DNA of 64,000 bases, taken from Betaproteobacteria bacterium (GTDB lineage Bacteria > Pseudomonadota > Gammaproteobacteria > Burkholderiales > Rhodocyclaceae). Below the pieces are notes generated by a model. The model saw only the letters and a list, made by a program, of their open reading frames with translations. It made no database searches and had not been told where the DNA came from. Every line of letters starts with the position of its first letter. Positions within the stretch are counted from its first letter, which is position 1. The stretch spans positions 1 to 64,000 of the forward strand of contig SHNC01000215.1 of the NCBI GenBank assembly GCA_004295105.1. Direction: 5' to 3'. The position numbers were made by a program, and so were the translations under genes. Positions 1-9,581 of the stretch are shown here, piece after piece.

Positions 1-40
1 TAATTCTCCGCTTGATTTTCTTGCAGAAACAGGATCTTCC

Positions 41-1666
<1,626 letters not shown>

Positions 1667-1772
1667 GCCAGGCGGGGGCGCGTGTGGCGCGCCCCGTATC
1701 TTCCGGTCATGGCGGGGCGCCGCCCCCGCCGCCGCATCGGCTACAATCGGCCGAAACACGCGGACGCAGCCC

Positions 1773-2162
1773 ATGATCGGCATCTTTCTCGTCACCCACG
1801 GCACGCTCGGCGAATCGCTCATCCAGTGCGCCTGCCACGTGCTGAACAAGCGTCCGCCGCAGATCGCGCAGCTCGGACTGGCGGCGCAGGACGACCCGCT
1901 GGACATCCTGCCCACCGCCCGTCAGATGCTCGCCTGGGCCGACAGCGGCCAGGGCGTGCTGGTGCTCACCGACATCTATGGCGCGACGCCGTGCAACGTC
2001 GCCGCCAAGCTGCTGCAACCCGGGCATGTCGAGGGTATCGCCGGCGTCAACCTGCCGATGCTGCTGCGCGTGCTGACCTACCGCGATCGCGACATGGCCA
2101 CTCTGCTGCAGCGCGCGGTGTCGGGTGGCTGCGATGGCGTGCTGCACATGAAGCACGGCTGA
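1773..2162 (+). CDS. PTS EIIA component, mannose/fructose family
   Basis: A 129-residue EIIA domain of the mannose family. The phosphorylation site is His9 in the N-terminal motif LVTHG, followed by the conserved LTDIYGATPCN segment. It stands first in a compact set with HPr and enzyme I. No sugar permease (EIIB/C/D) is encoded nearby, so this is probably a regulatory phosphorelay of the kind found in many betaproteobacteria, where phosphate passes from PEP through EI and HPr to EIIA and controls carbon or nitrogen responses rather than sugar uptake. The regulatory role is inferred from the lack of transport genes in view. Confidence 0.9.
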   Translation: MIGIFLVTHGTLGESLIQCACHVLNKRPPQIAQLGLAAQDDPLDILPTARQMLAWADSGQGVLVLTDIYGATPCNVAAKLLQPGHVEGIAGVNLPMLLRVLTYRDRDMATLLQRAVSGGCDGVLHMKHG

Positions 2163-2203
2163 GACCGTGCGAAAACCATAGAGGTAAAGGGGGAGAACAC
2201 GAC

Positions 2204-2473
2204 ATGGCCAAGGCGGAAGCCGAAATCGTCAACAAGCTTGGCCTGCACGCGCGTGCATCGGCCAAGCTGACGCAACTGGCGAGCAGCTTCGCATCCGACG
2301 TCTGGCTCGAGCGCAACGGCCGCAAGGTCAACGCCAAGAGCATCATGGGCGTGATGATGCTGGCCGCGGCCCGCGGCGCGACGATCACCGTGGAAACCGA
2401 AGGCGACGATGCCGAGGCCGCACTGCAGTCCATTCTGGCCCTGATCGCGGACAAGTTCGGCGAGGGGGAGTGA
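2204..2473 (+). CDS. ptsH: Phosphocarrier protein HPr
   Basis: An 89-residue HPr. It has the phospho-acceptor His15 in the motif GLHARAS and Ser46 in the motif KSIMGVMML, the site used by HPr kinase where that enzyme is present. The chosen ATG has a GGGGGAGA ribosome-binding sequence upstream and gives the normal HPr length. It accepts phosphate from enzyme I, whose gene starts four bases after this stop, and passes it to EIIA encoded just upstream. The three genes appear to form one operon. Confidence 0.95.
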   Translation: MAKAEAEIVNKLGLHARASAKLTQLASSFASDVWLERNGRKVNAKSIMGVMMLAAARGATITVETEGDDAEAALQSILALIADKFGEGE

Positions 2474-2477
2474 CGCC

Positions 2478-4208
2478 ATGCCCTTCACCCTGCACGGCCT
2501 TCCTGTTTCCCAAGGGATCGCGATCGGCCACGTCCACCTCGTGTCGCACGCGCTGCTCGAGGTCAATCACTATCATGTCGCGCCCCGCCATCTGGCCGAC
2601 GAGATCGAGCGCCTCGACGACGCCGTCGCCACGGTGCAGGGCGAGCTGGTCGGCCTGAAGGCGGCCACCACGTCCGGCCAGGCCCATTCCGAGGTCGGCG
2701 CCTTCGTCGACCTGCAGATGATGATGCTGGCCGACCCGATGCTGACCGATACCGCGCGCGAGCTCATCCAGTCGCGCGGCTGCAATGCCGAGTGGGCACT
2801 GGTGCAGCAGATGGAGCACCTGGTCGACCAGTTCCGGCAGATCGAGGACCCCTACCTGCGCGAGCGCCAGGCCGACGTCGTACAGGTGGTGGAACGTCTG
2901 GTGAAGGTGCTGCTCGGCCACCCCGGCCATCTGCCGCCCAAGCGCCGCGATGGGCTGGGCACGATCATCGTCGCCCACGACCTTTCGCCGTCGGACACCA
3001 TCGGCTTTCGCGACCACAACATCGCCGGCTTCGTCACCGACGTCGGCGGCCCCACCAGCCACACCGCGATCGTCGCGCGCAGCCTGAAGATCCCGGCGGT
3101 GGTGGGCCTGCATCATGTGCGCGATCTCGTCGAGGACGACGAACTCGTGATCGTCGACGGCACGCGCGGCATCATCATCGTCGCCCCCGACGAACGCATC
3201 GTCGAGGAGTACCGTCTGCGCCGCAGCGAGCTCGAGATCGAACGCTCCAAGCTCAACCGCCTGCGCGACACACGTGCGACGACACTCGACGGCGAAACCA
3301 TCAACCTGCTGTGCAACATCGAGACGCCCAAGGACATGGCCGCGGTGAAGACGGTGAAGGCCGACGGCATCGGCCTGTACCGCACCGAGTTCCTGTTCAT
3401 GGGGCGCGAAGTCCTGCCCGACGAGGACGAGCAGTACGAGGCCTACCGCACGGTGCTGAAGGCGATGCCGGACAAGCCGGTGACCATCCGGACCTTCGAC
3501 CTCGGCGCCGACAAGGCGCTCGACCGCGCACACTCTCGCGTCGAGCCGAACCCGGCGCTGGGCCTGCGCGCAGTGCGCTACTCGCTGGCCGAACCCAAGA
3601 TGTTCCTGACCCAGTTGCGCGCCTTGCTGCGCGCCTCGGTGCACGGCCAGTTGCAGATCATGGTGCCGATGCTCGCGCACGCGCAGGAGATCGACCAGAC
3701 GCTCAAGCTGATCGACAAGGCCAAGGCCGAGCTGCGTGCCGAGAAGATCAAGTTCAACGAATCGGTACCGGTCGGGGGCATGATCGAGATCCCCGCTGCA
3801 GCGCTGGCGCTGGGCATGTTCATCCGCCGCCTGGCCTTCCTGTCGATCGGTACCAACGACCTGATCCAATACACGCTGGCGATCGACCGCACCGACGAGG
3901 CGGTGGTGCATCTGTACGACCCCTTGCACCCGGCGGTGCTGAAACTGGTCGCCGGTACCATCGCCGCCGGCGCCCGCTTCGGCATGCCGGTGTCGGTGTG
4001 CGGCGAGATGGCGGGCGACCCCGAGTACACGCTGCTGTTGCTGGGCATGGGGCTGCGCAACTTCTCCATGCATCCGTCGAACATCCTCGAGATCAAGCAG
4101 CAGGTGCTGCGCGCCGACCTCGGCGAACTCGCACCGCGGGTCCAGCGCATCCTGAAGATGGACGAGCAGGCGCGCGTGCGGGAGGCGGTGGAACGGCTGG
4201 CCCTCTGA
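2478..4208 (+). CDS. ptsI: PTS enzyme I (phosphoenolpyruvate-protein phosphotransferase)
   Basis: Full-length enzyme I of 576 residues. It transfers phosphate from PEP to HPr. The active-site histidine is about residue 195 in GGPTSHTAIVAR; the PEP-binding C-terminal barrel carries RTEFLFM, DLGADKA and the conserved cysteine near residue 508 in VCGEMAGDP. The start ATG lies four bases after the ptsH stop, so the two are probably translated together. The reverse strand is also open for about 610 codons, which is a GC-rich codon artefact, not a gene. Confidence 0.96.
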   Translation: MPFTLHGLPVSQGIAIGHVHLVSHALLEVNHYHVAPRHLADEIERLDDAVATVQGELVGLKAATTSGQAHSEVGAFVDLQMMMLADPMLTDTARELIQSRGCNAEWALVQQMEHLVDQFRQIEDPYLRERQADVVQVVERLVKVLLGHPGHLPPKRRDGLGTIIVAHDLSPSDTIGFRDHNIAGFVTDVGGPTSHTAIVARSLKIPAVVGLHHVRDLVEDDELVIVDGTRGIIIVAPDERIVEEYRLRRSELEIERSKLNRLRDTRATTLDGETINLLCNIETPKDMAAVKTVKADGIGLYRTEFLFMGREVLPDEDEQYEAYRTVLKAMPDKPVTIRTFDLGADKALDRAHSRVEPNPALGLRAVRYSLAEPKMFLTQLRALLRASVHGQLQIMVPMLAHAQEIDQTLKLIDKAKAELRAEKIKFNESVPVGGMIEIPAAALALGMFIRRLAFLSIGTNDLIQYTLAIDRTDEAVVHLYDPLHPAVLKLVAGTIAAGARFGMPVSVCGEMAGDPEYTLLLLGMGLRNFSMHPSNILEIKQQVLRADLGELAPRVQRILKMDEQARVREAVERLAL

Positions 4209-4216
4209 CAGCCGCA

Positions 4217-4245
4217 TTGCATCGCCACAGCCCGACCATTAGAAT
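4217..4245 (+). promoter_or_regulatory. Predicted sigma-70 promoter for tRNA-Gly
   Basis: TTGCAT and TAGAAT are separated by exactly 17 bases, and the -10 box ends 41 bases before the mature tRNA. It lies in the short gap after ptsI. Prediction from sequence only. Confidence 0.6.
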
Positions 4246-4286
4246 GACGGCCTGCTTGACGCCGGCCCAGGCCGGCAGCCCCTTGA

Positions 4287-4361
4287 GCGGGTGTCGTATA
4301 ATGGCCATTACCTCAGCTTCCCAAGCTGATGACGAGGGTTCGATTCCCTTCACCCGCTCCA
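4287..4361 (+). tRNA. tRNA-Gly (anticodon CCC), ICE insertion site
   Basis: A 75-base tRNA including an encoded CCA end. The acceptor stem pairs GCGGGTG with CACCCGC. The anticodon stem-loop reads TCAGC-TTCCCAA-GCTGA, giving anticodon CCC. The T arm GAGGG-TTCGATT-CCCTT is standard. The 3' end coincides with an 18-bp sequence of the type used as attachment site by ICEclc-family elements, and an integrase follows 237 bases later, so integration appears to have regenerated an intact tRNA. Confidence 0.95.
4344..4361 (+). other. Attachment site core (att) at tRNA-Gly 3' end
   Basis: The last 18 bases of the tRNA (TTCCCTTC followed by ACCCGCTCCA) match the position and, as I recall it, nearly the sequence of the 18-bp repeat that flanks ICEclc-type elements. 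The integrase begins just downstream. A second copy was looked for in the right part of the window and not found. Confidence 0.7.
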
Positions 4362-4387
4362 CCGCGTCAATCTGCAGAGTTCCACAG

Positions 4388-4504
4388 AAGTCCAAGAGAG
4401 CCTGCAAGTCATTGGGAAAAAAGACTTTTCCTCTCTTTGACGCTCTGCTGCGTTCCACTGCGATCCACCTACAGCCAGGACTTTTAAGTCCACAAACAAG
4501 TCCA
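4388..4504. repeat. AAGTCCA repeats between att and integrase
   Basis: The 237-base gap between tRNA and integrase holds three direct copies of AAGTCCA (at 4388, 4486 and 4498) and a 14-bp palindrome GGACTTTTAAGTCC at 4478-4491 that contains one of them in inverted form. Repeats beside an att core are often arm-binding sites for integrase or accessory factors; that role is inferred. Confidence 0.45.
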
Positions 4505-4598
4505 TTTTTGAGGGCGCGGCTGATTCCGGATTGTTGATGGAGGAGCGAGGTCGACGTGACCAGCATCTGGTTCCTGACTCGTGTTCAGGAGCAAGAGC

Positions 4599-6437
4599 AT
4601 GGCACTCTCAGACCTGGCCATTCGACAGGCCAAGGCAACTGGCAAGGTATACACCCTCCCCGACTTGGATGGCCTCGCCCTGGCCGTGACGGCTGCAGGG
4701 GGCAGGGCTTGGCACTTCCGCTACTACTGGGCAGGCAAGCAGAAGCGGATTTCGCTTGGAACCTACCCGGAAGTGACGCTTCGCGAGGCCCGCAGCCTAC
4801 GCGACGAAGCGCGCGCCCTGATAGCCAAGGGCATCAATCCTCGCGTTCACCGAAAGCAGAAGCGCATCGGTGTCCGTCTCGCCGACGAGAACATCTTCGA
4901 GGCGGTGTATCGCAGGTGGCTCGAGCATCGCGGGCACAGCCTCAAGGAAGGCCGGCAGACCACCCTTGCGACGCTTCCGCGCATCTTCGACAAGGATGTG
5001 CTGCCGACCTTGGGCAAGCAGTCGATCTATGAGATCAAGCGTCCCGACCTCCTGGAGGTGATCGCCAGGATCGAGAAGCGCAGCGCGCTCTCCGTCGCCG
5101 AGAAAGTCAGGACCTGGTTCAACCAACTGTTCCGCTATGCACTGGTGATCGTGCCGGGCCTGGAGCAGAACCCTGCCTCGGATCTCGATGTGGTGGCGCT
5201 GCCACTGCCACCGGTCAACCACAACCCGTTTCTGCGCATGGCCGAGCTGCCGAAGCTGTTGCAGCGGCTGCGCAGCTATCGTGGCAGGCGGCAGACCCAG
5301 CTCGGGCTGCGGCTATTGCTGCTGACCGGCGTGCGAACCGGAGAGCTGCGACAGGCAACGCCGGATCAGTTCGACCTGGACCGTGGGTTGTGGATCATCC
5401 CGCCCGATGTCGTGAAGCAACTCCAGATGGACATGCGCAGGAAGCGGAAGCAGCCGAAGGACATCCCGCCATACATGGTGCCGCTGTCGATACAGGCCAT
5501 GGAGATCGTCCGGCACCTGCTGGGTGAGTTCAAGCCCGCCCAGCGCTACCTGTTCCGGCACGACAGCGACCTGAAGAAGCGCATCAGCGAGAACACGCTC
5601 AATGGCGCGCTCAAGCGCATGGGCTATCAGGAACACCTGACCGGACACGGTATCCGCGGCACGATGTCCACTGCGCTCAACGAGATCGGCTACCCGAAGG
5701 TCTGGGTGGATGCGCAGCTCTCGCATGTCGATCCCAACAAGGTCAGCGCGACCTACAACCATGCCGAGTACGTGGAGCAACGTCGCCGCATGATGCAGGA
5801 CTGGGCCGATCGGCTCGATCTCTTCGAGCAGAACCAAGTCGAGGCGGCCAGCATGCCGCTCACCGTGCATCTGGAAGGCGTGCCCACATTCTCGAGTGAG
5901 CAAACCGCAAGCGCACCCTCCACGCCGGCTTCCGCGTCGCCAATTCTGCTCGTGACGAAGCCGGGTGCCGCCATGCCGTTGGTTTCTGCCGCCGCGCATC
6001 GGCTGCAGGCGGTTCCACCCCCTCGATCGGCCGCACCGCTGGTGCCTTCGGACATTCAGCGCGAGAGGATGGAGCTGTTCGATGTCTTCGAGGCGCCGCA
6101 CAACCTTCCCGTCGCTGCGTTCGCGAAGATGGCTGGCAAATCGCGCAGGTGGATCAGCTACGAGATCAAGGCGGGCAACTTGCTGGCGTTGAACGTAGGC
6201 AACCGCGGCCAGCGCGTGCCGGACTGGCACCTCGATCCACTCAAGCACGAACTGATCCAGTCCGTCCTGAAGCTGAGCAGGGGTGCGGACGCTTGGCACA
6301 TCTACCATGCCTTGCTGCAACCCCGATCGATGCTGCGGGGGCGTTCGGCACTGGAGGGCGTGACTGTCGGCAATCTCGACAAGCTCGTCATGGCAGTGAG
6401 CACAGCCGTGAAGGAAAGCGAATGGACTCCGCCGTGA
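4599..6437 (+). CDS. ICE tyrosine integrase with C-terminal extension
   Basis: A 612-residue P4-type tyrosine recombinase that should excise and integrate the element at tRNA-Gly. The N terminus is a DUF4102-like arm-binding domain. Catalytic residues are visible: Arg in TGVRTGELR (about 243), HGIRG (about 352) and the nucleophile Tyr in SATYNHAEY (about 384). After a proline/alanine-rich linker (about 420-480) there is an extra module of about 130 residues with a winged-helix-like part and an end resembling Xre/MbcA/ParS toxin-binding domains. The ATG at 4599 is preferred over an in-frame GTG 18 bases upstream because AGGAGC precedes it at good spacing. Confidence 0.92.
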   Translation: MALSDLAIRQAKATGKVYTLPDLDGLALAVTAAGGRAWHFRYYWAGKQKRISLGTYPEVTLREARSLRDEARALIAKGINPRVHRKQKRIGVRLADENIFEAVYRRWLEHRGHSLKEGRQTTLATLPRIFDKDVLPTLGKQSIYEIKRPDLLEVIARIEKRSALSVAEKVRTWFNQLFRYALVIVPGLEQNPASDLDVVALPLPPVNHNPFLRMAELPKLLQRLRSYRGRRQTQLGLRLLLLTGVRTGELRQATPDQFDLDRGLWIIPPDVVKQLQMDMRRKRKQPKDIPPYMVPLSIQAMEIVRHLLGEFKPAQRYLFRHDSDLKKRISENTLNGALKRMGYQEHLTGHGIRGTMSTALNEIGYPKVWVDAQLSHVDPNKVSATYNHAEYVEQRRRMMQDWADRLDLFEQNQVEAASMPLTVHLEGVPTFSSEQTASAPSTPASASPILLVTKPGAAMPLVSAAAHRLQAVPPPRSAAPLVPSDIQRERMELFDVFEAPHNLPVAAFAKMAGKSRRWISYEIKAGNLLALNVGNRGQRVPDWHLDPLKHELIQSVLKLSRGADAWHIYHALLQPRSMLRGRSALEGVTVGNLDKLVMAVSTAVKESEWTPP

Positions 6438-6448
6438 GTTGGGTTGGC

Positions 6449-7123
6449 CTAGCCACATGCCTGCCAGGACACCAAGCGCGCGCGACGGGCAAATCTTGCC
6501 CGAGTGTCCGACAAGGAAGCGTTGCGGCTGAGCAAGTAAGCCATCACGATCGTCGGTGCGCCCGCCAGCGGCCGCACAGCGACGCCTCGGCGTAGATAGC
6601 TCTCGAGTCTCGCTGCAGGCGCAATGGCGATCCCATACCCGGCGGCGACCAGCGTCATCGCCACATCGAATGTCTCCACCGTTTGCTCCCGCTCTTGCAG
6701 CGCGTTGTCGAACACGCGCTGTACGGTGATGCGCCACAATTCATCGGCCGTCGACTGCGAGCAGATCACAGGCTGCTTGAGCACTTCCTGGCACGGGACT
6801 TCACGGTAGGCCAGCAGGTGGGAGCGCCTGGCCATGGCGACCGCCAGCGTGTCATGCCACAGCGGCTCGCATATCCAGCCAGGCCACTGCCACGCAGCCG
6901 CAGACAGGGCGAAATCGAAGCCGTCGCCCGGCAGCTCCGCGCCTCGACCGGAATCTGTCCATCCGGCCAGGACGACATGAGTCTCCGGCTCTTCGGCACG
7001 CTGCAGTGCGAGCACGCTGGCGAGCGGGCCCGGCACCCATTCGCCGAGCACAGCCATGCGAATCTCGGCGGTGATGTCACTCGACTCCACGTCCAGCTCC
7101 CCAGGGCGGCAAAATCGTGGCAA
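6449..7123 (-). CDS. LysR-type substrate-binding domain protein lacking the HTH
   Basis: A 224-residue protein that aligns by pattern with the ligand-binding half of LysR regulators (start of the domain near EIRMAVLGEWVPG; late motif VAAGYGIAIAP) but has no N-terminal winged helix. It is divergent from an XRE regulator gene and lies tail to tail with the integrase. It could be a truncated regulator or a stand-alone ligand sensor that works with the neighbouring XRE protein. The frame is intact over the full domain, which argues against random decay. Confidence 0.7.
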   Translation of the reverse strand: MPRFCRPGELDVESSDITAEIRMAVLGEWVPGPLASVLALQRAEEPETHVVLAGWTDSGRGAELPGDGFDFALSAAAWQWPGWICEPLWHDTLAVAMARRSHLLAYREVPCQEVLKQPVICSQSTADELWRITVQRVFDNALQEREQTVETFDVAMTLVAAGYGIAIAPAARLESYLRRGVAVRPLAGAPTIVMAYLLSRNASLSDTRARFARRARLVSWQACG

Positions 7124-7195
7124 TTGACTTCGAAGCCGCCGTATGAGTTAAGTTTAACGTGGTTTAGATCGTGGCCGCGCTCGACGCTTTTGGCA

Positions 7196-7495
7196 ATGCA
7201 AAAGCGTTCGATCCAAAGAGGCCGCCCCACCGGCACCACTACCTACGAAGCGAAACCAGCTATCGCGTTTGGGGCTGCCGTGCGGGAAGAAAGAACCAAC
7301 CAAGGTCTCGCGCAGGAAACGCTGGCCCACATGGCCGGCATCGAACGGTCGCACATGGGCAAGATCGAGCGCGGCGAGCATGTCCCCACGCTCCCTCTCA
7401 TTCTCAAGATCGCCCGTGCGCTGAAATGCAGTGCCGCCCACTTGATGACGCTGACCGAAGCCAAGCTGGAGGAGTCGGCCCCATCCGCCGATTGA
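7196..7495 (+). CDS. XRE-family helix-turn-helix regulator
   Basis: A 99-residue single-domain XRE/Cro-type DNA-binding protein. The HTH covers about residues 27-85, with AVREERTNQGLAQETLAH and the recognition helix region ERSHMGKIERGEHVP. The ATG at 7196 gives a normal length; longer upstream readings overlap the divergent LysR-type gene. The shared intergenic region of about 70 bases contains TTAAGTTTAA-like AT-rich sequence that may be its operator. Likely a regulator of ICE functions, since it sits among integrase and relaxase genes. Confidence 0.85.
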   Translation: MQKRSIQRGRPTGTTTYEAKPAIAFGAAVREERTNQGLAQETLAHMAGIERSHMGKIERGEHVPTLPLILKIARALKCSAAHLMTLTEAKLEESAPSAD

Positions 7496-7548
7496 AGCCG
7501 GCCTGTGCAGCGGCCGCAGCCTACCCCTGATCGTCATTACCCTTGCCG

Positions 7549-9375
7549 TCAAAGTGCTGCATCGTCGCGGTTTGCGGCCTCGTTGAGGAGCCGCAGATAG
7601 GGGTTGTCCGGCGGCGGTTCCCGGAACAGCACGTCCGGGCTGGCGAGCAGATAGCCGTGCAATCGGCGCGACTTGCGCGGCCCCGTGACTTCGCAGGTCC
7701 AGATGTTCAGCCCGCTGGGCTGCTTGCGGTGCTGTCCGAGCTTCTCGAAGCGCTTCTGTACCCACTGCCACCCCTCCAGCTTCTCTTGCCTGGCCAGCGC
7801 GGCGACTTGAAGGTACTCCTGCGCGTAACGCTGAAACACGCCGGGGCTGACGAGATAGGTCGTTCCAGCGACGGTGTGCACCAGGGCTTTGGCGTCGTTG
7901 ATGACGAGCTTGCGCATCTGGATGCTCTTGCGCAGCCAGACCATGAAGTGCCCCCCGGAGGGCACTCCGGGATCCTGGAAAGGTTCGAGGCTCAGCTGCG
8001 ACGGAGGCTCGACCGAAGGGGGTGGCTCGGCCTCGGAGACAGGACAAGCCGGGATCTCCCGTGCTGCGGGTGGAGCGGTGTCGCCCAGCAGATCGAGCAG
8101 CGCGGCCACACCGGTGTCCGTGCCTGCGAATGCGATCGGGGCCGTGCTCACGATTACCGCTTCGATACCTTCCATGCGCGGCCCATCGGCCACCGCCGGC
8201 GCCTGCGGCGTCGGCCCGGCCTGTTCCTCTTCGACCTGCACACGGCCTGCAAATGGCGCCGGCCGGTCGGCTGCATCCCAGATCATCGCCGGCGACACCT
8301 TCAGGAAGGTGAAGGCGTGCGACCAGCCGGCATCACTGGTGACGACTGCCTTCCAGATCGCCTTTCCATCCGGCGTCGGCTGCACGATGCCGTGATCCTG
8401 CAGCACGTTGAAGACCGCCGTATTACTCGCCGGGATGCCGTCGATACCCTGCGACAGCAGGTGTGCGCGCAGCTTGTCGGAGACGGTCTTGCTCACCAGC
8501 CACAATGCGTCCTGGGTCAGCCAACCGTCCGCCGGGCCGGGCTGGTTCAACTTGCACTCTTCCTTGAGCAGGTAGCGCAAGCCGTCGAGCAGTTTGCGTT
8601 GCAGCGCATGCTTGGGCGCCGCCAGCGCCCTGCTGGGATCGCCGCCGAGTTCCTGGGCAACCGAAGCCTGATCGGCCTGCATGACCAGTTCGCCGAGCAT
8701 GTCGGCGTGCTCGTATTGGCCGGCCAGCACGTACAGCAGCGCGGCCCAGAGATCGGGATAACCGCTGAGCCAGTCGAAGATGTCCCGATCGAGAACGCGC
8801 GCGAAAAGCAGCCCGGTGGCGGCGCTGTGCAGGCGGTACTCGCGCTCCTTTCGGTAACGGAAGCGGTAGGGCTTGCGCAATGGACCGTGCCAGGGATGCC
8901 AGACGCTGCCGTCAGCGTGCTCGACGTGCAGGTCGACCGCAATCTTGCCGATGTCGTGCAGCAGTGCCGCGTAGGCCGTGCCTGCGGTCCAGGCTTCGGC
9001 CTGGGCCGCCTGTGCCTCGGGCGTGACGCCCGCAGGCAGCAGGTACGACTGCCGCAATTTCAGCGCATAGGCGACGATCTCCAGGCCGTGGTCCAGCATG
9101 CCGCCCGGATAGGCATGATGGTGGTTCTCGGAGGCCGGGAACTGCTGGACCAGCTCGGCGTAGCGCTCCAGTGGGGCGAGGTAGAGTGTGGCGAACTGTT
9201 GGCGGGAGAGCGACGTGCGCTGCCAGATGTGTTCCAGCAGTTTCTGCCGACGCGGCGTGGCCAGCAGCGATGCGGCCGACTCCGGCCGCATCGACCCTTT
9301 CGGCGTTTCGGTGGCGGATGCGGGCGGTGTGCCGGCGGTGGGTGGCACCCGTTTGCGCTGGAACAGCGAGAGCAT
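7549..9375 (-). CDS. traI: MobH-type relaxase TraI
   Basis: A 608-residue relaxase of the ICE TraI (TIGR03760/TraI_2) family, which nicks the origin of transfer and leads the strand into the recipient. The N-terminal HD-type domain is clear: a triple histidine in ENHHHAYPGG, then MLDHGLEIV and LLHDIGKIAVD. The middle is proline/alanine-rich, and the C terminus resembles the TraI_2 C-terminal domain. Gene order integrase-regulator-relaxase fits the ICEclc/PFGI family. It is read leftward and is followed closely by the XRE gene tail to tail. Confidence 0.88.
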   Translation of the reverse strand: MLSLFQRKRVPPTAGTPPASATETPKGSMRPESAASLLATPRRQKLLEHIWQRTSLSRQQFATLYLAPLERYAELVQQFPASENHHHAYPGGMLDHGLEIVAYALKLRQSYLLPAGVTPEAQAAQAEAWTAGTAYAALLHDIGKIAVDLHVEHADGSVWHPWHGPLRKPYRFRYRKEREYRLHSAATGLLFARVLDRDIFDWLSGYPDLWAALLYVLAGQYEHADMLGELVMQADQASVAQELGGDPSRALAAPKHALQRKLLDGLRYLLKEECKLNQPGPADGWLTQDALWLVSKTVSDKLRAHLLSQGIDGIPASNTAVFNVLQDHGIVQPTPDGKAIWKAVVTSDAGWSHAFTFLKVSPAMIWDAADRPAPFAGRVQVEEEQAGPTPQAPAVADGPRMEGIEAVIVSTAPIAFAGTDTGVAALLDLLGDTAPPAAREIPACPVSEAEPPPSVEPPSQLSLEPFQDPGVPSGGHFMVWLRKSIQMRKLVINDAKALVHTVAGTTYLVSPGVFQRYAQEYLQVAALARQEKLEGWQWVQKRFEKLGQHRKQPSGLNIWTCEVTGPRKSRRLHGYLLASPDVLFREPPPDNPYLRLLNEAANRDDAAL

Positions 9376-9581
9376 GGCGAACCCCGGATGACGGGCTACT
9401 CGGAGGGCGCCTTTTGGCCCTTTCAGGATAGGGCCTTTCCCCTTGGCGCCCTTCCTTTGCCCCTTCCCAGCCCTTTGGCCTTTGTCGGAAGCCTTTCCGT
9501 ATAGGGCCGCAGCTTCGCGCGTGCCACGATGAATGCGACATGGGGCAATCCCGGCAAGTCGGAAGCTTCAGGGGGCGTTCG
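9376..9581. other. Intergenic region before traI; candidate oriT
   Basis: The 206 bases upstream of the relaxase start hold no gene. On the minus strand they are purine-rich with repeated AAAGG or AAAGGGC units and two copies of GGCCCTAT about 60 bases apart. Origins of transfer often lie beside the relaxase gene and carry such repeats, but I see no nick-site motif that I can name, so this is only a candidate. Confidence 0.25.

Noticed and set aside
2385..4217. A 610-codon open frame opposite ptsI
   Set aside because: It mirrors the codon bias of ptsI, has no family motifs (low-complexity His/Gln/Val/Asp) and overlaps an unquestionable gene entirely.
7543..9504. A 653-codon open frame opposite the relaxase gene
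   Set aside because: No domain is recognisable, whereas the minus strand shows a full MobH relaxase.
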